Below, one piece after another: positions 33,732 through 46,220 of a DNA stretch of 64,000 nucleotides. This DNA comes from Agrypnia vestita (lineage: Eukaryota; Arthropoda; Insecta; Trichoptera; Phryganeidae), in the NCBI GenBank assembly GCA_016648135.1, contig JADDOH010010134.1:48989-112988 (forward strand). Direction: 5' to 3'. The notes beneath the pieces are model-generated. The model did not search any database. It saw only the letters and a list, made by a program, of their open reading frames with translations, and was not told the DNA's origin. Position 1 is the first letter of the stretch, and the number at the start of each line of letters is the position of its first letter. The position numbers and the translations under genes are program-made.

Positions 33732-34489
33732 AGCCATGTATTCACTAGGGGACAAATTGTCCCTCAACAGCACGCGCGGCATAGACTCTACGTGACGTTG
33801 CAACGTCGTGCACTGTTCCGCCACGTCGCGCACAACATAGCGCGGCATTTCTACGTGCCGTGGCAACGTTGCCATGCGCACGGTACCCGAGTGTACTCAC
33901 TGCAACATTCCGCGGAGCGTCAGTACCATGTGGTATGTTTACAAGTGAATACGCATGCGTTGTATCTGTCAAGATGACAATGCGGGGAAACGAAATCGTT
34001 CTTGAACTGATTGAGCTGTATCGATCGAAGATCGCATAGAATGTCCGTCCTTCTTTCTCTTTGCAGTAAATAATTTCGCATTCTCCTCTTTTTTCTCCTC
34101 TTACTTTTCGATAAACTCATTAACATAAACAGATACGCGGCTGTCATCATAATCTCATAGGGCGATATATTTCCGCGACGTCTGGAAAACAATAATTATT
34201 TGCAAAAAGGACCTTGTTTTTAATAATATTCAATTTACTACAGTAAAACCTCGTTAATTTGAAATTGCGACCCAAAAAAACATTTCGAATTGCGCGGAAC
34301 CCCGTTTTCGCCAAATGAGATACCGCAGCTGTCAACATAACCTCACCGGATGACATTTCCGCGACAAGATATGCGAGTCCCGGTGTGTACACGTCAAATG
34401 ACCGCGTCATTGTCCCCGAAACATGAGCGTAGATGTTGATGCGACATGCCGAGCGGAATGTTTCGCGATTTGTCCCCTAGTGAATACAT
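33732..34489 (-). mobile_element. PIF/Harbinger-like non-autonomous element, copy 2
   Basis: Nearly the same as 21308-22066 across its whole length, with the left end AGCCATGTATTCACTAGGGG after TAA. The right end stops at gtgaatacat without the last bases (GGCT). The same basic AYLFMLMSLSKSKRRKKRR stretch is encoded, with frame breaks differing from copy 1. Confidence 0.82.
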
Positions 34490-34494
34490 TATAC

Positions 34495-36035
34495 CTTATA
34501 CCAAATCTCTTTTTCCCATCCTTTTATTGAAGGTTTATCAACATAACATTATAAATTGTTATGAAATACGCCTGTATATTTGCATTTTTATGATTTTTTT
34601 CTGGTAGGTATCTCAAATTGATGAGATAAATTTTGATCGATCTAATAATACGATTTTTGTTTCATTGTAACAGTAAATGATTGGGTGAACAATCACTGGT
34701 ACAATCTAAACTGCCAACGATTACATGACCGTTTGCAGTCATCGGTATAATCGAATACTAATCACACAATCATAGTCAGAATTTTTCAGTTTATTCATCA
34801 TTAGTATCTTATATTTTATTAGCACGGAAATTTATTATTTTAAAAATTCTATCTGATTTTTTTAAATGGAAAAAATTTATTACATTATGTTTCAGCTAAA
34901 ATTTCGACATAATATAATTAACTTATAATACAATATTAATATTAATTATTTTTGTTTCTGTTGTTGGATTGCAACTATTTTTTTAGGCGAGATGTGATTT
35001 ATGAGTTTTATAAAATCAATAGGTACATAGTTATATTTCAGTGTGCCAGGGAAATTTTATATTTTGAGTAGTATATAATAAGGATAAAGGTTGGGATACT
35101 GTGCAAGAGGGTTGACATTAATTATGTCAAAAACGATGAGCTCTTTTCAAGAGCATCGTCAAACACGTAAGAAATTTTGTATTTTATTAATTCCCTAAGA
35201 TTCTTTTCAGATATTTTGAATACTTCTGGGAATTTGTACTGAGCCTTTTATACCCCAGACACAACACTTCACCATCCCATAGAATTTAGTTAACATGTGA
35301 GTAGTCAGTCTAGAGACATAATATTATTAAAACATGTTAACAAGAGTAATATATTATACAAAATATAATGATACCATTTTTATGTTCAAAATATAACGAC
35401 AACTATTTTGTGCACCAAATTACCAATTGATCGCATTCGAGTATTGCGTATTTTTTTTTTGTTTCTATTTTATTCTATTTAATAGTAAAATAACGGAACA
35501 ATGTTTAATGAATCGAGAATAATATTTCTAGTACACATAGCCTTCACGGCATAAGCCTTAGTTTTTAATTAATTGAATCACTTATACGACATACATTTAA
35601 AGCGTTTTTGTAAATAAGTTCCGTGAAGGTTTACTTATTTTTAATTAATTGAAACATGTTTCGCCTAATGAGGCAATTATCTATATTATAATTGAAACTC
35701 AACAACTTGTATTTGTGTAAACGTTAATTATAAGAAAACGATAGTTTAATGAATTTCTTCAGATAGATAGTTTTATACCTTGCAACACGATACTTCAGCA
35801 GGGCAACACTGCTCTGACACACTACATACATTTTTTGTTTACGCTTTTTCTCTTCTCTCTTTTGTTTTATATAATTTTTATTGTATTCAGAAATAAAGGG
35901 TATTAAATTATCCATCCATAAATAAAATCACATACAACAGATAACAGTATATCTCAAATGAATATTAATGACTTCTTCTTCAGCAGCATAATAATTTTGT
36001 GGTGACATTATTAATATAATTTAAAAAAATAAACT
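34495..36035. other. AT-rich intron 3 stretch; one GAAACATGTTTC site
   Basis: No gene. At 35640-35690 the minus strand reads GCCTCATTAGGC, GAAACATGTTTC, a hairpin plus palindrome like 24930-25010. A small stem-loop (gatgagctc..gagcatc) is at 35132-35161. Confidence 0.45.
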
Positions 36036-36039
36036 AAGT

Positions 36040-36260
36040 TTTCACCACTTTTGTATTGAAAAATATCAACATGTGTCATAGCTCATGCCTCCTTCGTCAG
36101 GATTCAAATGTATACTAACAAATTAAATTCAAAAATCGAAGTATAGATGATCAAAATATAGAAAAAAATATATATGGAAAAGATATACATTTTTATCCTG
36201 ACGAAGGGGCCATGGGCTCTGAAACATATTGATATTTTTCAATACTAAGTTAATTTTTAT
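36040..36260. mobile_element. Inverted-arm remnant with hammerhead-like sites (family 4)
   Basis: Arms tattgaaaaatatcaacatg (36053) and its inverse around 36218-36245 enclose AT-rich DNA. The right site reads CTGACGA, hairpin GGGGCC / GGGCTC, GAAACATATT. The left has GACAC for GAAAC and looks dead. The same family is at 42560-42725. Confidence 0.5.
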
Positions 36261-36589
36261 TAATTATTTGAATATTAATGAGTTGAATCAAAAACTAGTG
36301 AGAATCATCCATTAACTATTTTTAACTTTACATTCTGTAGTTTTCGACACTACCTTTCATCGTCACGGGAAATCCTTCAGTCTTTTACATAGAGTTTTCT
36401 CGCGTCTTTCTCAATATTATCGCCCCATTTTCTTCGATGTCTTCCCCGTAGACGTATTTCTTCGGATCGCTGGTACTGCGCCATACGTGGGTGTCTTGGA
36501 AAAAGCATTATTTAAAACTAGTATATTCGATCGATATTCAGTGTGACCACGCCATCTGGTTCGTTCTACAAAACTTACAAGATTCGCAG

Positions 36590-36593
36590 ATAT

Positions 36594-36636
<43 letters not shown>

Positions 36637-36637
36637 T
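36590..36637 (+). repeat. TTTA microsatellite
   Basis: About twelve perfect ATTT units. Confidence 0.9.
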
Positions 36638-36739
36638 CTTAATAACTAAGACATACTGCATTCTATCTAATCATTTAAAAGATTTTATAATAAAAATTTT
36701 GCACTCCAATTTAAACCTCCTTGTATTCTCAATGTTTTG

Positions 36740-37445
36740 AATTTCCTTTGGCAGGTTATCGAAAAAATTTATACCTTTATACATCATACAATTTTGTGAG
36801 GTGTTTTTCTTTTTCTTTGGTCTTATGTTGTCGCCTGTAGGAATGAAAATTCTTGTTCAACTTCATCCTGTCATCAAAGTATTTGGGTACTAATCCATGT
36901 TAAATTTTAAATATTTGCACCATTACATTTCTTTGATTTACGGTTTCCAGCCCTAGGGCATTCAATATTTTTGTTATTTTAGTTCTCCTATTACACTTCA
37001 GTATTACGCGTATCGCTCTGTTTTGTACTATTTGTAGTTTCTTTAGCATTCCTTCGTTACTTATAAATAATATACTGGAACAATAATCTATGTGCGGGAG
37101 AATCATAGTATTGTAAATTAATAAACTTGTATTTTTATTTAAATATCTTCTTATTTTTTCAAGTAAGGACACTTTTTTTTGCGATTTTATTCACAAAAAA
37201 TTCAGTATTTTTTGTAAATGTTAGTTTTGAATCTATAATGAAACCTAGGTATTTTATAATTTCTACATTTTAATATCTCATTTTCTAGTTTCACATTATA
37301 TTTGGTTGGTCTTTTTTTGCTTCCAATTATCATACATTTTGTTTTTCAAACATTTAATTGAAGCTTGTTGAATTGGACCCATTTTGATATTTCCTCCAGT
37401 TCTTTATTTCTGCTGTAGATCGCTGTTTCCAGGTCACTATCCTCT
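36740..37445 (-). pseudogene. Non-LTR reverse transcriptase C-terminal fragment (different family)
   Basis: Minus-strand reading gives DLETAIYSRNKELEEISKWV and FNKLQLNV, a frameshift, YLGFIIDSKLTFTKN-like codons, and then an open stretch with LIYNTMILPHIDYCSSILF and LQIVQNRAIRVILKC. These are standard RT thumb motifs. Several stops and shifts interrupt it. Confidence 0.78.
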
Positions 37446-38009
37446 ATTTAACACAAGCACGTGAAATTCATCGATCACGATATTTTATTTAATTACTTTT
37501 TAGGTGTTTCCTAGTACAAGAACATCATTGAGTTTTCTTAAACAACTTTAAAGATGATCATTATTGTAATTTGATAATTGACCTGAGCTTTTAGCCATAG
37601 ACAAATTCTAATTCCCCAGGTTTAAGGTCTAGCCGCGGCCCCACCGTGTGTTATCGGATCAATTACTTTGAGCCAACCACAAACGCAGATTCTCTCAAAC
37701 AGCAATTTTAGTTTTCAGGTTCTGATGTCCGATTTAGGTCGCTTTTTGTACCAAATTATGCTCTGCTCGGGACCGTGTTCTCTTCAAACACAATTCTTTC
37801 TTTTTCTCTTTCAATTTATGTATTTAATTAATATTTGGTTCGGAGATTTTACCCAAAAACAAAGCGTCAATTATTTTTTTTATCCGTAGCTTTGCGCAAC
37901 TAAATGCAGATGTGTTCATTTTTTTATATCTTTCATCAATATTAATAGCTAGCTGTAACGCATCAAAAATGACGCATGTCGGTTCCCAAGCAATAAGTAT
38001 TTATTTATA

Positions 38010-38185
38010 AATGAAAAATAAAAAAAATCTTCCGGTTTGTGTCTTCTGGGGTATTGTGCCTTTCTGGCCGATGTTTCGGATCCCATTGCAGGGTCTATCG
38101 TCAGGGCTGATGTGCCAGAGAGGTCATAAAAATACGGCATAATATCCCAGAAGACACAAATCAAAATATTCAGAGTGGCCGTGAA
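38010..38185. mobile_element. Penelope-like terminal remnant (family 1), degraded
   Basis: Inverted arms (gtgtcttctgggg / cccagaagacac) enclose a minus-strand CTGACGA...GAAACATC block at 38069-38108. The changed triplet region (ATC) should disable cleavage. Same family as 4778-5055. Confidence 0.6.
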
Positions 38186-38384
38186 AACCTTAATGTTTTT
38201 TTTTTAAAAGCAATGTTACGGACGCTACAGTAGTTACGGATAGACATACAACGAAATTATTATGATTGGGAAAAAACATAATAATTTTGTCGCGTTGAGA
38301 TTTTTGTCTTGGACTATTTGTATTTGGAACAAATTCCCCTTCTATCTTTTATAAATATAATAAATAAATATAATAAATAACCGT

Positions 38385-38600
38385 ACACTATTTGTGTTTC
38401 GACCAAATTTCAGTGGGCCTTTTGCTGTTGGAACAAATGTCCGTGGACCAAATTTCCGTGGATCTTTTGTTGTTGGAGCAAATTTTCGTATAAATTTTGT
38501 CTTTTGATCAATATTTTTGTGGACTTTTTGTCGTTGGACCAAAATTCTGTGGTTCTTTTGGCGTTACACCAAATGTCCGTGGACCTTTTGTTAATCTCAA
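38385..38600 (+). repeat. Degenerate 35-60-bp repeat of 'ccgtggaccttttg' phrases
   Basis: About six units combine tttgt.gttggaccaaat and tccgtgga.ctttt. Spacing varies. It is a minisatellite-like tract of unknown origin. Confidence 0.7.
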
Positions 38601-38959
38601 AAAAAGAAATATAAAATGAAAATAAAAATAAAAAAATAAATTTTAAAAAGTTATGGACGTTACATGAATTTATGGACAGACAAACAGACAGACAACGAAA
38701 TTATTATTTTTGAAATTTAAATCTTTCAAACATAATGGGTCATATCACACGCTCATTTTTGCGTGTCATGAGACTCATGCGTCTTCAGCATCACTACGGA
38801 AACTTATTCACATTACGGACAGGATTATGCACGATTTTAAATGTCAAACATTTGAAATCGTTTTGCCGTTATTAACTCTTTTAAAGTCAACATTCTTAAA
38901 GCCAACATTTGTGCCATCGGCGAATTTAAAACGTTAAATATATAATTTAATACTATTCC

Positions 38960-39245
38960 TAATGCATTGTTCATGTCATGAATGAGGAAAGAATGATAAG
39001 AAAGATATATAATGCAAGTGTTGACGGCGCCAGAAAGAGACGGCGACCACGGAGGACGTGGCACGACCAGATTAACCAGATACTGGAAGATGGTCCTGTT
39101 AGAAGCCTCAACAACCGTCGAGCTTGCATGCGAAGATGTATGAATGTAGATGAAGCGAAGTTGTATGTCAGGATAGAAGAGTATGGCGCTCTATCCTCTC
39201 TGCCTACCCCCATGGAGAAATGGCGTGATGGTATGTTAGTTAGTT
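38960..39245 (+). pseudogene. Non-LTR retrotransposon 3' coding tail
   Basis: The open frame reads RMIRKIYNASVDGARKRRRP, TWHDQINQILEDGPVRSLNN and RRCMNVDEAKLYV, a common endonuclease-RT tail in insect elements, followed by TTAG repeats (39236-39253) as a probable tail. A weaker related tail is at 46325-46425. Confidence 0.78.
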
Positions 39246-39468
39246 AGTTAGCTGTTCATATCACTACAATTTTTGTATTGTTATTTACTAATTTTACTGA
39301 TTAAACTTCTCTTTTTAATTTACACAAAATTATAAGTGTACTTAAATATTTTTAACTGCAATCTAAATTTACACAAATCTATTATATGTACTTGAATATT
39401 TTAATAGCAATCTAAATATACACAATTTTATCATGTGTACTTGAATCTTCTAACTGTATATCTGTCTT

Positions 39469-39692
39469 ATCGTCGCTGTAAATATAATTAAGCCTATGTG
39501 CCGTTTTAGTACATTCTGAGATAAACGAATGAAACTGTTTTAAAAAATAATTGCACAGACTAGATTTATAAAAAATATTTTAAATAATTACTAGGCAGAC
39601 TTGCCAGATGAACGGCAATGTTTTTTTTAGTATATCTCTATTATTTATATGAAAAATTGACAAATCGATTCATTCATTTGAGAATGTATTAT
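39469..39692. mobile_element. MITE (GTGCCGTT family), copy with worn right end
   Basis: Starts atcgtcgctgtaaatataat then cctatgtgccgttttagtac, matching 53911-54170 along most of its length. The right inverted end is partly replaced by an AT microsatellite. Confidence 0.72.
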
Positions 39693-39719
39693 ATATATAT
39701 ATGTATGTAATATATACAG

Positions 39720-39792
39720 TAACGTTATGTTATTTTTTTATTTTATATTTTGTAAAAGACTTTAAGGGCGTTAAATAAATAAATAAATAATT
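39720..39792 (+). mobile_element. Non-LTR 3' terminal scrap
   Basis: Matches the last bases of the elements at 14179 and 53013: ttgtaaaagactttaagggc and gttaaataaataaataaat. Confidence 0.7.
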
Positions 39793-40044
39793 TTATTACC
39801 TACTATAAGTTATTTTAAAAATACCGTCATTAAAAATATTATGCTATCTAATATTCTTGTTATTATGACTAACCCTTACTAAGAGAACCACTTTATAATA
39901 CGTGAAACACACTTTTGAAATAAATTTTTACTCAATGAAATATACATTTTTAAATTTATACGATAAAATTTAATTGAAATAACGCCATCCTGAACGAGAG
40001 ATTTTTTGAGTTTAAAAATGAAGGGTCGTACGAAATAAATGTAG

Positions 40045-40235
40045 GATTTTTTTTCAAATAGAGATACAAACACACAATACGCATCACATAAATTTGTGTT
40101 TATTTTATTATTTTCAAACCATACTTAAACACATTCCCTATGAAAATATAACTAATTTTCTAGTCACCTGGAATGGGGCTCAAACCACTGACCACTAAGT
40201 GAAAGTTTTGACCTCCAGACTAACAAGCTACTCAA
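40045..40235 (-). repeat. tRNA-derived SINE (family A), diverged
   Basis: Minus-strand copy with gtggtttgagccccattcca at the B-box position and a family A tail (aatacgcatcacataaattt region). Confidence 0.6.
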
Positions 40236-40865
40236 TAACTATTCTTCATCGAACAACATAAAAACATATTTAAGTTTAGAAGAATATACTTCAAATAAAA
40301 AACCTTTAAAATACAAAAAACAACAAAAATATTGTTTAATTTAATAAAAATATATATTCATAATTATACAAGGCTGTATGTATATTATTATCTGTTTTAG
40401 CCGGAATAATAACGCAAGAGTTAAATATATTTATTTTATACATCTTTATAATATCTTATTATCATTTTTATTCCCAAAAAACAAAATGAAGCTTCATCAC
40501 AAACTGGTTTAACTTTGTTTTGAGCCTGATTTGACTGTCCATTTTTGAATTGTTTGTGTTGTTATTTTGTTTGCCAGCGATGTTCTGTCAGGAGATTATT
40601 GTAAAGTTTTGGTTCAATTTAGTCGTAACATGTTTGTCCAAAATCCCAGACTCTCTTGGGTACCAGATATTTCTACATCATGTATTTTTCTGGTTTTGTA
40701 TAATACAAAATTGTTTTCGACGAATATATGATTTTGTTGAATACTAGAATATACGGTGTGTAGGTGTTGAGTATAAAGGTATTAATTGAAACTTTTATTA
40801 GAATTATAATATTATTGAAGATATTAGGATAATCATAAAAGTTATGCATAATATATGCAAGTATT

Positions 40866-41117
40866 CTAACGTGATCGGTCATCATCATCACTCTTGGCTC
40901 TGCAAGCCCTGGTGGTCTTGGCCTCCTCAAGAGTCTTCCTCCTCTCATCTCGGTTTTGTGCCAGCTCTCTCCAGTTCAGAAGCTGCAAGGCAAATATGTC
41001 TTTGAGGACGTTGTCACTCCATCTTTGGTTTGGCCTTGTGGTCGGTACCCTTTCTTTTTTCTTTCTTCTCACTTCCTTCCTCGTCTGTCCCATACGTTTT
41101 CGGATCACAATCTTCAT
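40866..41117 (-). pseudogene. Non-LTR retrotransposon 3' coding tail
   Basis: The minus-strand frame reads TTRPNQRWSDNVLKDI then LNWRELAQNRDERRKTLEEA and KTTRACRAK, matching the RPN.RW.D.V..D......NWR..AQ.R..WR..LEEAKT tail of insect endonuclease-RT proteins. It is open for about 80 codons. Confidence 0.78.
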
Positions 41118-41562
41118 AAAATCTCACTCCTTTGACTATATCCCTTCACATGTTTTTAGGAATCACACACATCAAAAAAATGCCAACTTATTTAATCTTC
41201 CCTACGGCAACAAACATAATTTTTCTCTTGCATTTTTTGAAAAGGATGCAAACGTCTGACATTATTTATTTTAGACATACCGCGATCTTTCCATATCTTG
41301 TCAAATACAAAAAATAATAAAATATTTCAAATTAAAATAAAATATTTCAAGGTTTACGAGGATAGTATTTACGTATCGTATTTTTTATATAATCAGACAT
41401 AAGAAATTTATAATAATATAGATAATCTATAAACGAAATAAATATAAACAACTATTTTTGTATTGTAACGATGACAAAATAATGGATTTATAATTAATAG
41501 ACTTTTGTACGTTAAAGAAATGGAACTACACTGACATATATTTAATTATTTTTTTGAAATAG

Positions 41563-41708
41563 AGATGCGAACACGGAATACGTGTCACATCAATATTCTT
41601 ACTATTTTCAAACTAAACAAAACGCTTGTGCTATGAAAATAGGACTAACCCGCGACCTTTGGATCACGAGGCGAGTATTCTAACCACAAGACCAACAAGC
41701 TACTCTAC
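41563..41708 (-). repeat. tRNA-derived SINE (family A)
   Basis: Minus strand: gtagcttgttggtcttgtgg, agaatactcgcctcgtgatc, and the tail acacgtattccgtgttcgca then tctctattt. A small deletion removes part of the B box. Confidence 0.78.
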
Positions 41709-41869
41709 CAATATATACACTCTTAATTAATTTTTCACAAAGAAAGTTACTTCTTCAATCAAATAATTGTAAATCTCCGCACCCTCTTCGATCCAATTTA
41801 AAACCGGTTCAAAAGTCATGTTTCAAAAAAGAAAAATATAATTTCTTCTCAAGAAAACAATTTTAAAAT

Positions 41870-42200
41870 ATCCTCAGCCGGAGGCTCGAAAGAAAGGACG
41901 CCAGAAAAAGAAGGACGCGATTTACATTGCGCCGTTATTTCATTTAAACGAAAGGCAATTAACGACAAGAACTGCCACGAGCTTCCCCTTCACTTGTTGA
42001 CACATTTTCTAATTACACCAGAAGAGGAGCCGACAAACGCAGCCTGATAAACCTCTTCGCATTTGTACAAGGTACTGGACGTAATAAAAAAATCTCTTTA
42101 TAAAAATAAATGGTTACTTTAAAGATGATTATGAAGACAAAGCGGCGCCCGAGAGGCGGCCCTGATTTATCTTGGCCATCTGTTTTCAAGTGCTTAAACA
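41870..42200. other. Balanced-composition intronic block
   Basis: Less AT-rich than its surroundings, free of recognised repeats, with words such as tttaaacgaaaggcaattaa and ctgatttatcttggccatct. It could be unique regulatory DNA; that is inference only. Confidence 0.3.
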
Positions 42201-42559
42201 ATTTGCTTTTTATAGCTTTTTAGGTCAAGCTTCCACGGATGTCGCGTCCACTCTTGGACCACGTCTCACGTTCAAATCGCAGTCGGATATCATTTAATTT
42301 TTATAATTTCGTGTAATATGTACTTGTGAAGAATTTCTAAAAAATTCTTTGCCCCATGTGAGCTTGTTTCATTATGAAAATAATGGTATAATTGAAAAAT
42401 ATTTAATTAAAATATATTATAGATGTCTCACAGAGATGAAGCTATTTGTATGCGACGTTTTGGTTTAGTTTGTAAGACAAAACCATTTGGAAAAGTGTGT
42501 ACGGAAAACTTACGACCTGTCTTAAGGCTGGCTTATGTAATCGCTTTAATATGATTAAT

Positions 42560-42725
42560 AAAATAAACATAGTTTTCACCACTTTTTTTATATAAAAAAT
42601 ATAATTTTTTTCCATATATAACTTTTTTAATATTTCGATTGTATTCCGACGAAGAGGCCATAGGCCTTGAAACATGTTGATATTTTCAATATAAAAAAGT
42701 GGTGAAAACTAAGTTTATTTTATTG
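42560..42725. mobile_element. Inverted-arm remnant with hammerhead-like site (family 4)
   Basis: Arms ttttcaccacttttttta and aaaaaagtggtgaaaac flank CGACGA, hairpin AGGCC / GGCCT, T, GAAACATGTT. ACATGT is a perfect palindrome and GTT the triplet. The core has one change (CCGACGA for CTGACGA). Confidence 0.5.
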
Positions 42726-42729
42726 ATTA

Positions 42730-44565
42730 TATCATCAAATCACATCATCACAAAATTATTTTGCTATTTTAGAAGAAGAAGTAATCACTTGACACAGTGT
42801 AACGTTCGTCGATCCACCCAATTCGATTCCAACAACACGTACCTACATAAAATTTTGGAACATTATGTATATATGTTATTTATGAACATTATTTACATTG
42901 TTTGATATAATTATTTACTAATAATCTCTTTTTTTACGTAATCCAGCAATTGTGTTCTTAGAACACACTAAAAAAATATTGTGAAAAAATATTTAAAAAC
43001 TTACAGATTTTAAAGATAATGGTGATGATACTTAACGTAAGTAACTTTCACAGAATTTTTAAAAATATTAACACACCTTTTATTCTTACAAAAGTCGTAT
43101 GCTTTGTGGTTATAATATTCTTTGATGTATAATGGAAGCCAAATAAAAATATTTTATTTATCAAAGAAAGCAGGAAACGAAAAATCTATTACTGAAATAT
43201 GATCCAATTGGCACTTTAGGCGACAAAAGAACAGCAAATTTGCTTGTCCCATTATAATGATTAGATTTTGAAATGAAATCATAATTATACGATAATATAT
43301 ACGTTTGGTTCCTTCACAAGGGCTGCGACCAAAACGAGACGTTTCACATTTTCAGCCTTAACGTGAATATTATCATATTTAAATAATTATTTATTTTTGT
43401 TTTTACCTAATATTAAAATTAATTAAATGAATTTTGAAATAATTTTACTCGTACTTATGTTATAATAAAATCTTTAAAAGAACTAATTTAAAATAATATC
43501 TTTGTCAATAAATACATACTTGTACATCCATTGTTTCGTCTCCAAAATTACATCGAATGATTTGGCAATGTACTTTATTAAAAAATGTCTTAAAATTTTG
43601 AGTTGATTTCATATATATATTTGTTTTTTGAATTAATAGAAAAAATGTGTTTTATTTATTTTTACGAGTAAGTACTCGATACATTATTATTTTTATCAAG
43701 AAAGATTTGAAAAAATATAATGTGGAAAAATGTAACTAGGCAATTATTGTGTTTGAAAATTAATCAAGCGACAAGGTATAAAAAGGAAAATTATCTGAGG
43801 AATGGCCTCTTTTTTACATCATATTTTGTCGTAGCTACGTCTTTTTTTTAGTCTCGTATTTCTTTTGGTAAAGCTATTTTTCATATAATTCTCCTTTGTA
43901 GCCTGATCGATAAAATAAAATCGTGTTTCAATCATCCTCTCGAACGAAGTTAGAATTGGTGGTTTTAGTCATTTAAATCCGATCTCGGGAAGCGTTATTG
44001 TTAATCCGAAGATTGAACATGTATTTCGTCTTGCCTGGGGTTGGAGAGAACATCCATATATTAAAAAAAATGATTTGACGAATTTCAATGGGTTATCTTT
44101 ATAATTCTACACCTACTAATCTTAACTAAATTTTTGTATTATTTTACATGCGATAAATACACACAATCTTCCTTATCCCTTCGGCAACCTTACTCCGTAG
44201 TATAAACGTATATGAAATTGAGTATATGGAACCTTCCGTTGGAAATTTTGCTTAATTGCACTCTATTATCCTGAGAAAAATAAAGTTATCTCCCTCCATC
44301 CCCGGTACATTCCACGCTCAGCATGTCTGGACCAAGTTTTTCATGTGGAGCAGCTTTACCTTTTGCAAAAATCAAAATAATGGCACTCCCTTCCTTAACC
44401 ACCGCTAGTGGTCAATTATGTATAATCTATATATTAATAATGTGCAGATGCGCCAAATTTCTGAAAGATATCATGGTTATAAGAGAAGTACATGTACCTA
44501 CGTGGCAGTTACTTTGAATTTGTGTCAATATTTAAAAATAGATAAGAATGTTTCCTCTTCTTCCC
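42730..44565. other. AT-rich intron 3 stretch, nothing recognised
   Basis: No supported gene or repeat up to the polypyrimidine tract of the PDZ2 exon. Confidence 0.5.
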
Positions 44566-44567
44566 AG

Positions 44568-44700
44568 ATAGGTGATCGGAGTCTGGTTGGGGTCACTCAC
44601 GCTGAAGCCGTGGCAGCCCTGAAGGCAGCGGGAGACTCGGTAGAACTAGTCATCATCCCCGCTTCAAGAGATACCGTGCAAGAAGAGTTTCCTGGAAAAC
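44568..44700 (+). CDS. dlg1: Discs-large-like exon: end of PDZ2
   Basis: The acceptor is a strong pyrimidine run ending ttcccag (AG 44566-44567). Translation in phase 0 gives IGDRSLVGVTHAEAVAALKA then AGDSVELVIIPAS and a short tail RDTVQEEFPGK, ending one base into a codon before gtgaga. VTHAEAVAALK is the PDZ2 alpha-B helix with the class I His, and VELVII is the last strand. It follows directly from the exon ending IVAVRNSK. This exon is less GC-extreme than the other PDZ exons. Confidence 0.87.
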
Positions 44701-45615
44701 GTGAGAGGTTTTCTTAATTTTACATGGTGTTAGAACGACATCTGCATGTTTTGCCCTAAACTATTTATATTTGTTAATAATATCAATTTAATCACCCGAA
44801 AGAGACATCTGTTGGAGAAGGGAGTAAGATAATGTGACAAAGTATTATATTGAGTGTTGAGGAACTTTCTGACATTTGACATTTACATTTGACATTTATA
44901 TCATTCTTTAGAATATTTCTTTAATAAAAGATAGATAGTTTTAAATATAATATTATATATATGCTGTACACTGTAATTATCTTTGCTTAAATTTTTATTC
45001 TATTTTTCTCTTTACTATATTCATTTTTTAATTTTTTGCATATTGTTAGTTTTTTTAATTGTTGTCCCACATAAATGCATTATAATTATCGCATATAAGT
45101 TACTTTTTTCTTCTTATATACATTTATGTACCACTTACTATTTAATATATTATAATGATACTTCCCTCCTACTCACAAGTTGCATTACTCATGTAGAAAA
45201 GAAATACAATTGCAAAAAACTGTCGCTATCTTTACTCTAAAAAAATTATTTATCTATTAAATAAAAATAAATAAACAATAAGTAATCTTACTTTAGGTTT
45301 CTCTTTAAATTTCCATGATATTTGTTTTTTTTTTATTATGTGGACTGTCTCTAAAAGTAATTCACGGATTCTGAAAAATTATTATTAATTAGGCATCTTG
45401 AGGACAATTGATTTAATATCCTGTCAATCTTCACTTCATATTCTCACCACGTATGCAGATTCCATTGCGTCTATGGAACAGTTAGTGCGTGTCCGTTCTT
45501 CGAAGATGCAGTGATTTCAAAAACTGTCACTGTTAAAAATGTTGAACGTGACTTTTACAAAGTTTGTTAATTAATTTTTTTTTAATTAATAAAAATACTT
45601 GTATCAATTTTTCAG
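44701..45615 (+). other. Short intron 4
   Basis: A 915-bp intron from gtgaga to tttttcag. T/A-rich, no repeat or gene recognised. It is the only short intron of the window. Confidence 0.7.
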
Positions 45616-45682
45616 AACGTTCGCAGGCCACGTCATGTTCAGCCCTCCATGAACTTGCCACGCCAGATGACGAAATTCCAAG
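45616..45682 (+). CDS. dlg1: Discs-large-like exon: PDZ2-PDZ3 linker
   Basis: A 67-bp exon found from splice phases. The acceptor is tttttcag (AG 45614-45615) and the donor is gtttgt at 45683 (weak but GT). Joined to the single base left by the previous exon it reads QRSQATSCSALHELATPDDE then IP, and its last two bases join the first base of the next exon as AGG (Arg). The resulting IPR-GVRTVTL junction matches the IPREPR motif that opens PDZ3 in Dlg/PSD-95 proteins. The phase chain (in 1, out 2) is exactly what the flanking exons need. The linker is much shorter than in most Dlg proteins. Confidence 0.8.
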
Positions 45683-46169
45683 GTTTGTACGCCTAACGAT
45701 TTTATTATTATTTTTGGTAATACCGAGTTAATCCTCTCGAAGTAAAGGTCAGATAAGATTACTTTGAGTGAGATAAAGTAAATAAAAACTTCTAAACTCC
45801 GTACGAAAAAATAACACGATAATAAAAAAAGTTTTTCATTATCCAAATTAAAAGCGTGTACAAAATAGCAAGATAACAATTTTAACTTATATTCCACCCA
45901 CATTAAGGAAATTATTCAATTACTGATTTCGTTTATTTTTTTCACGCAGTTAGTTGAAAAGAAAATATTTAAATGTGTAAACATTAAGTTCATGTTGCAG
46001 ATAGAATAAAAGATAAAACAGTTTGATCTTGAGGCGAATGTTGAAATCAACTGGAATATTTATTTATTTATTTAATGTTTATGGAAGACCAACAGCACAA
46101 AAAAAAACATAGAAAACATTGATACAATATAGATGGCCAATTACAGGTCTCCACATTTAGAATATATAC

Positions 46170-46220
46170 CTTGCCAGGTCTTTCATTTATATATAGAATA
46201 TAAATGAAAGACCTGGCAAG
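46170..46220. repeat. Near-perfect 23-bp-arm hairpin
   Basis: CTTGCCAGGTCTTTCATTTA with TAT is mirrored exactly by ATATAAATGAAAGACCTGGC with AAG, separated by five bases. It stands alone in intron 5. Confidence 0.9.

Noticed and set aside
43280..43370. Another hammerhead-like site (gaccaaaacgagacgtttcac)
   Set aside because: No CTGANGA box and no stem II in the right position.
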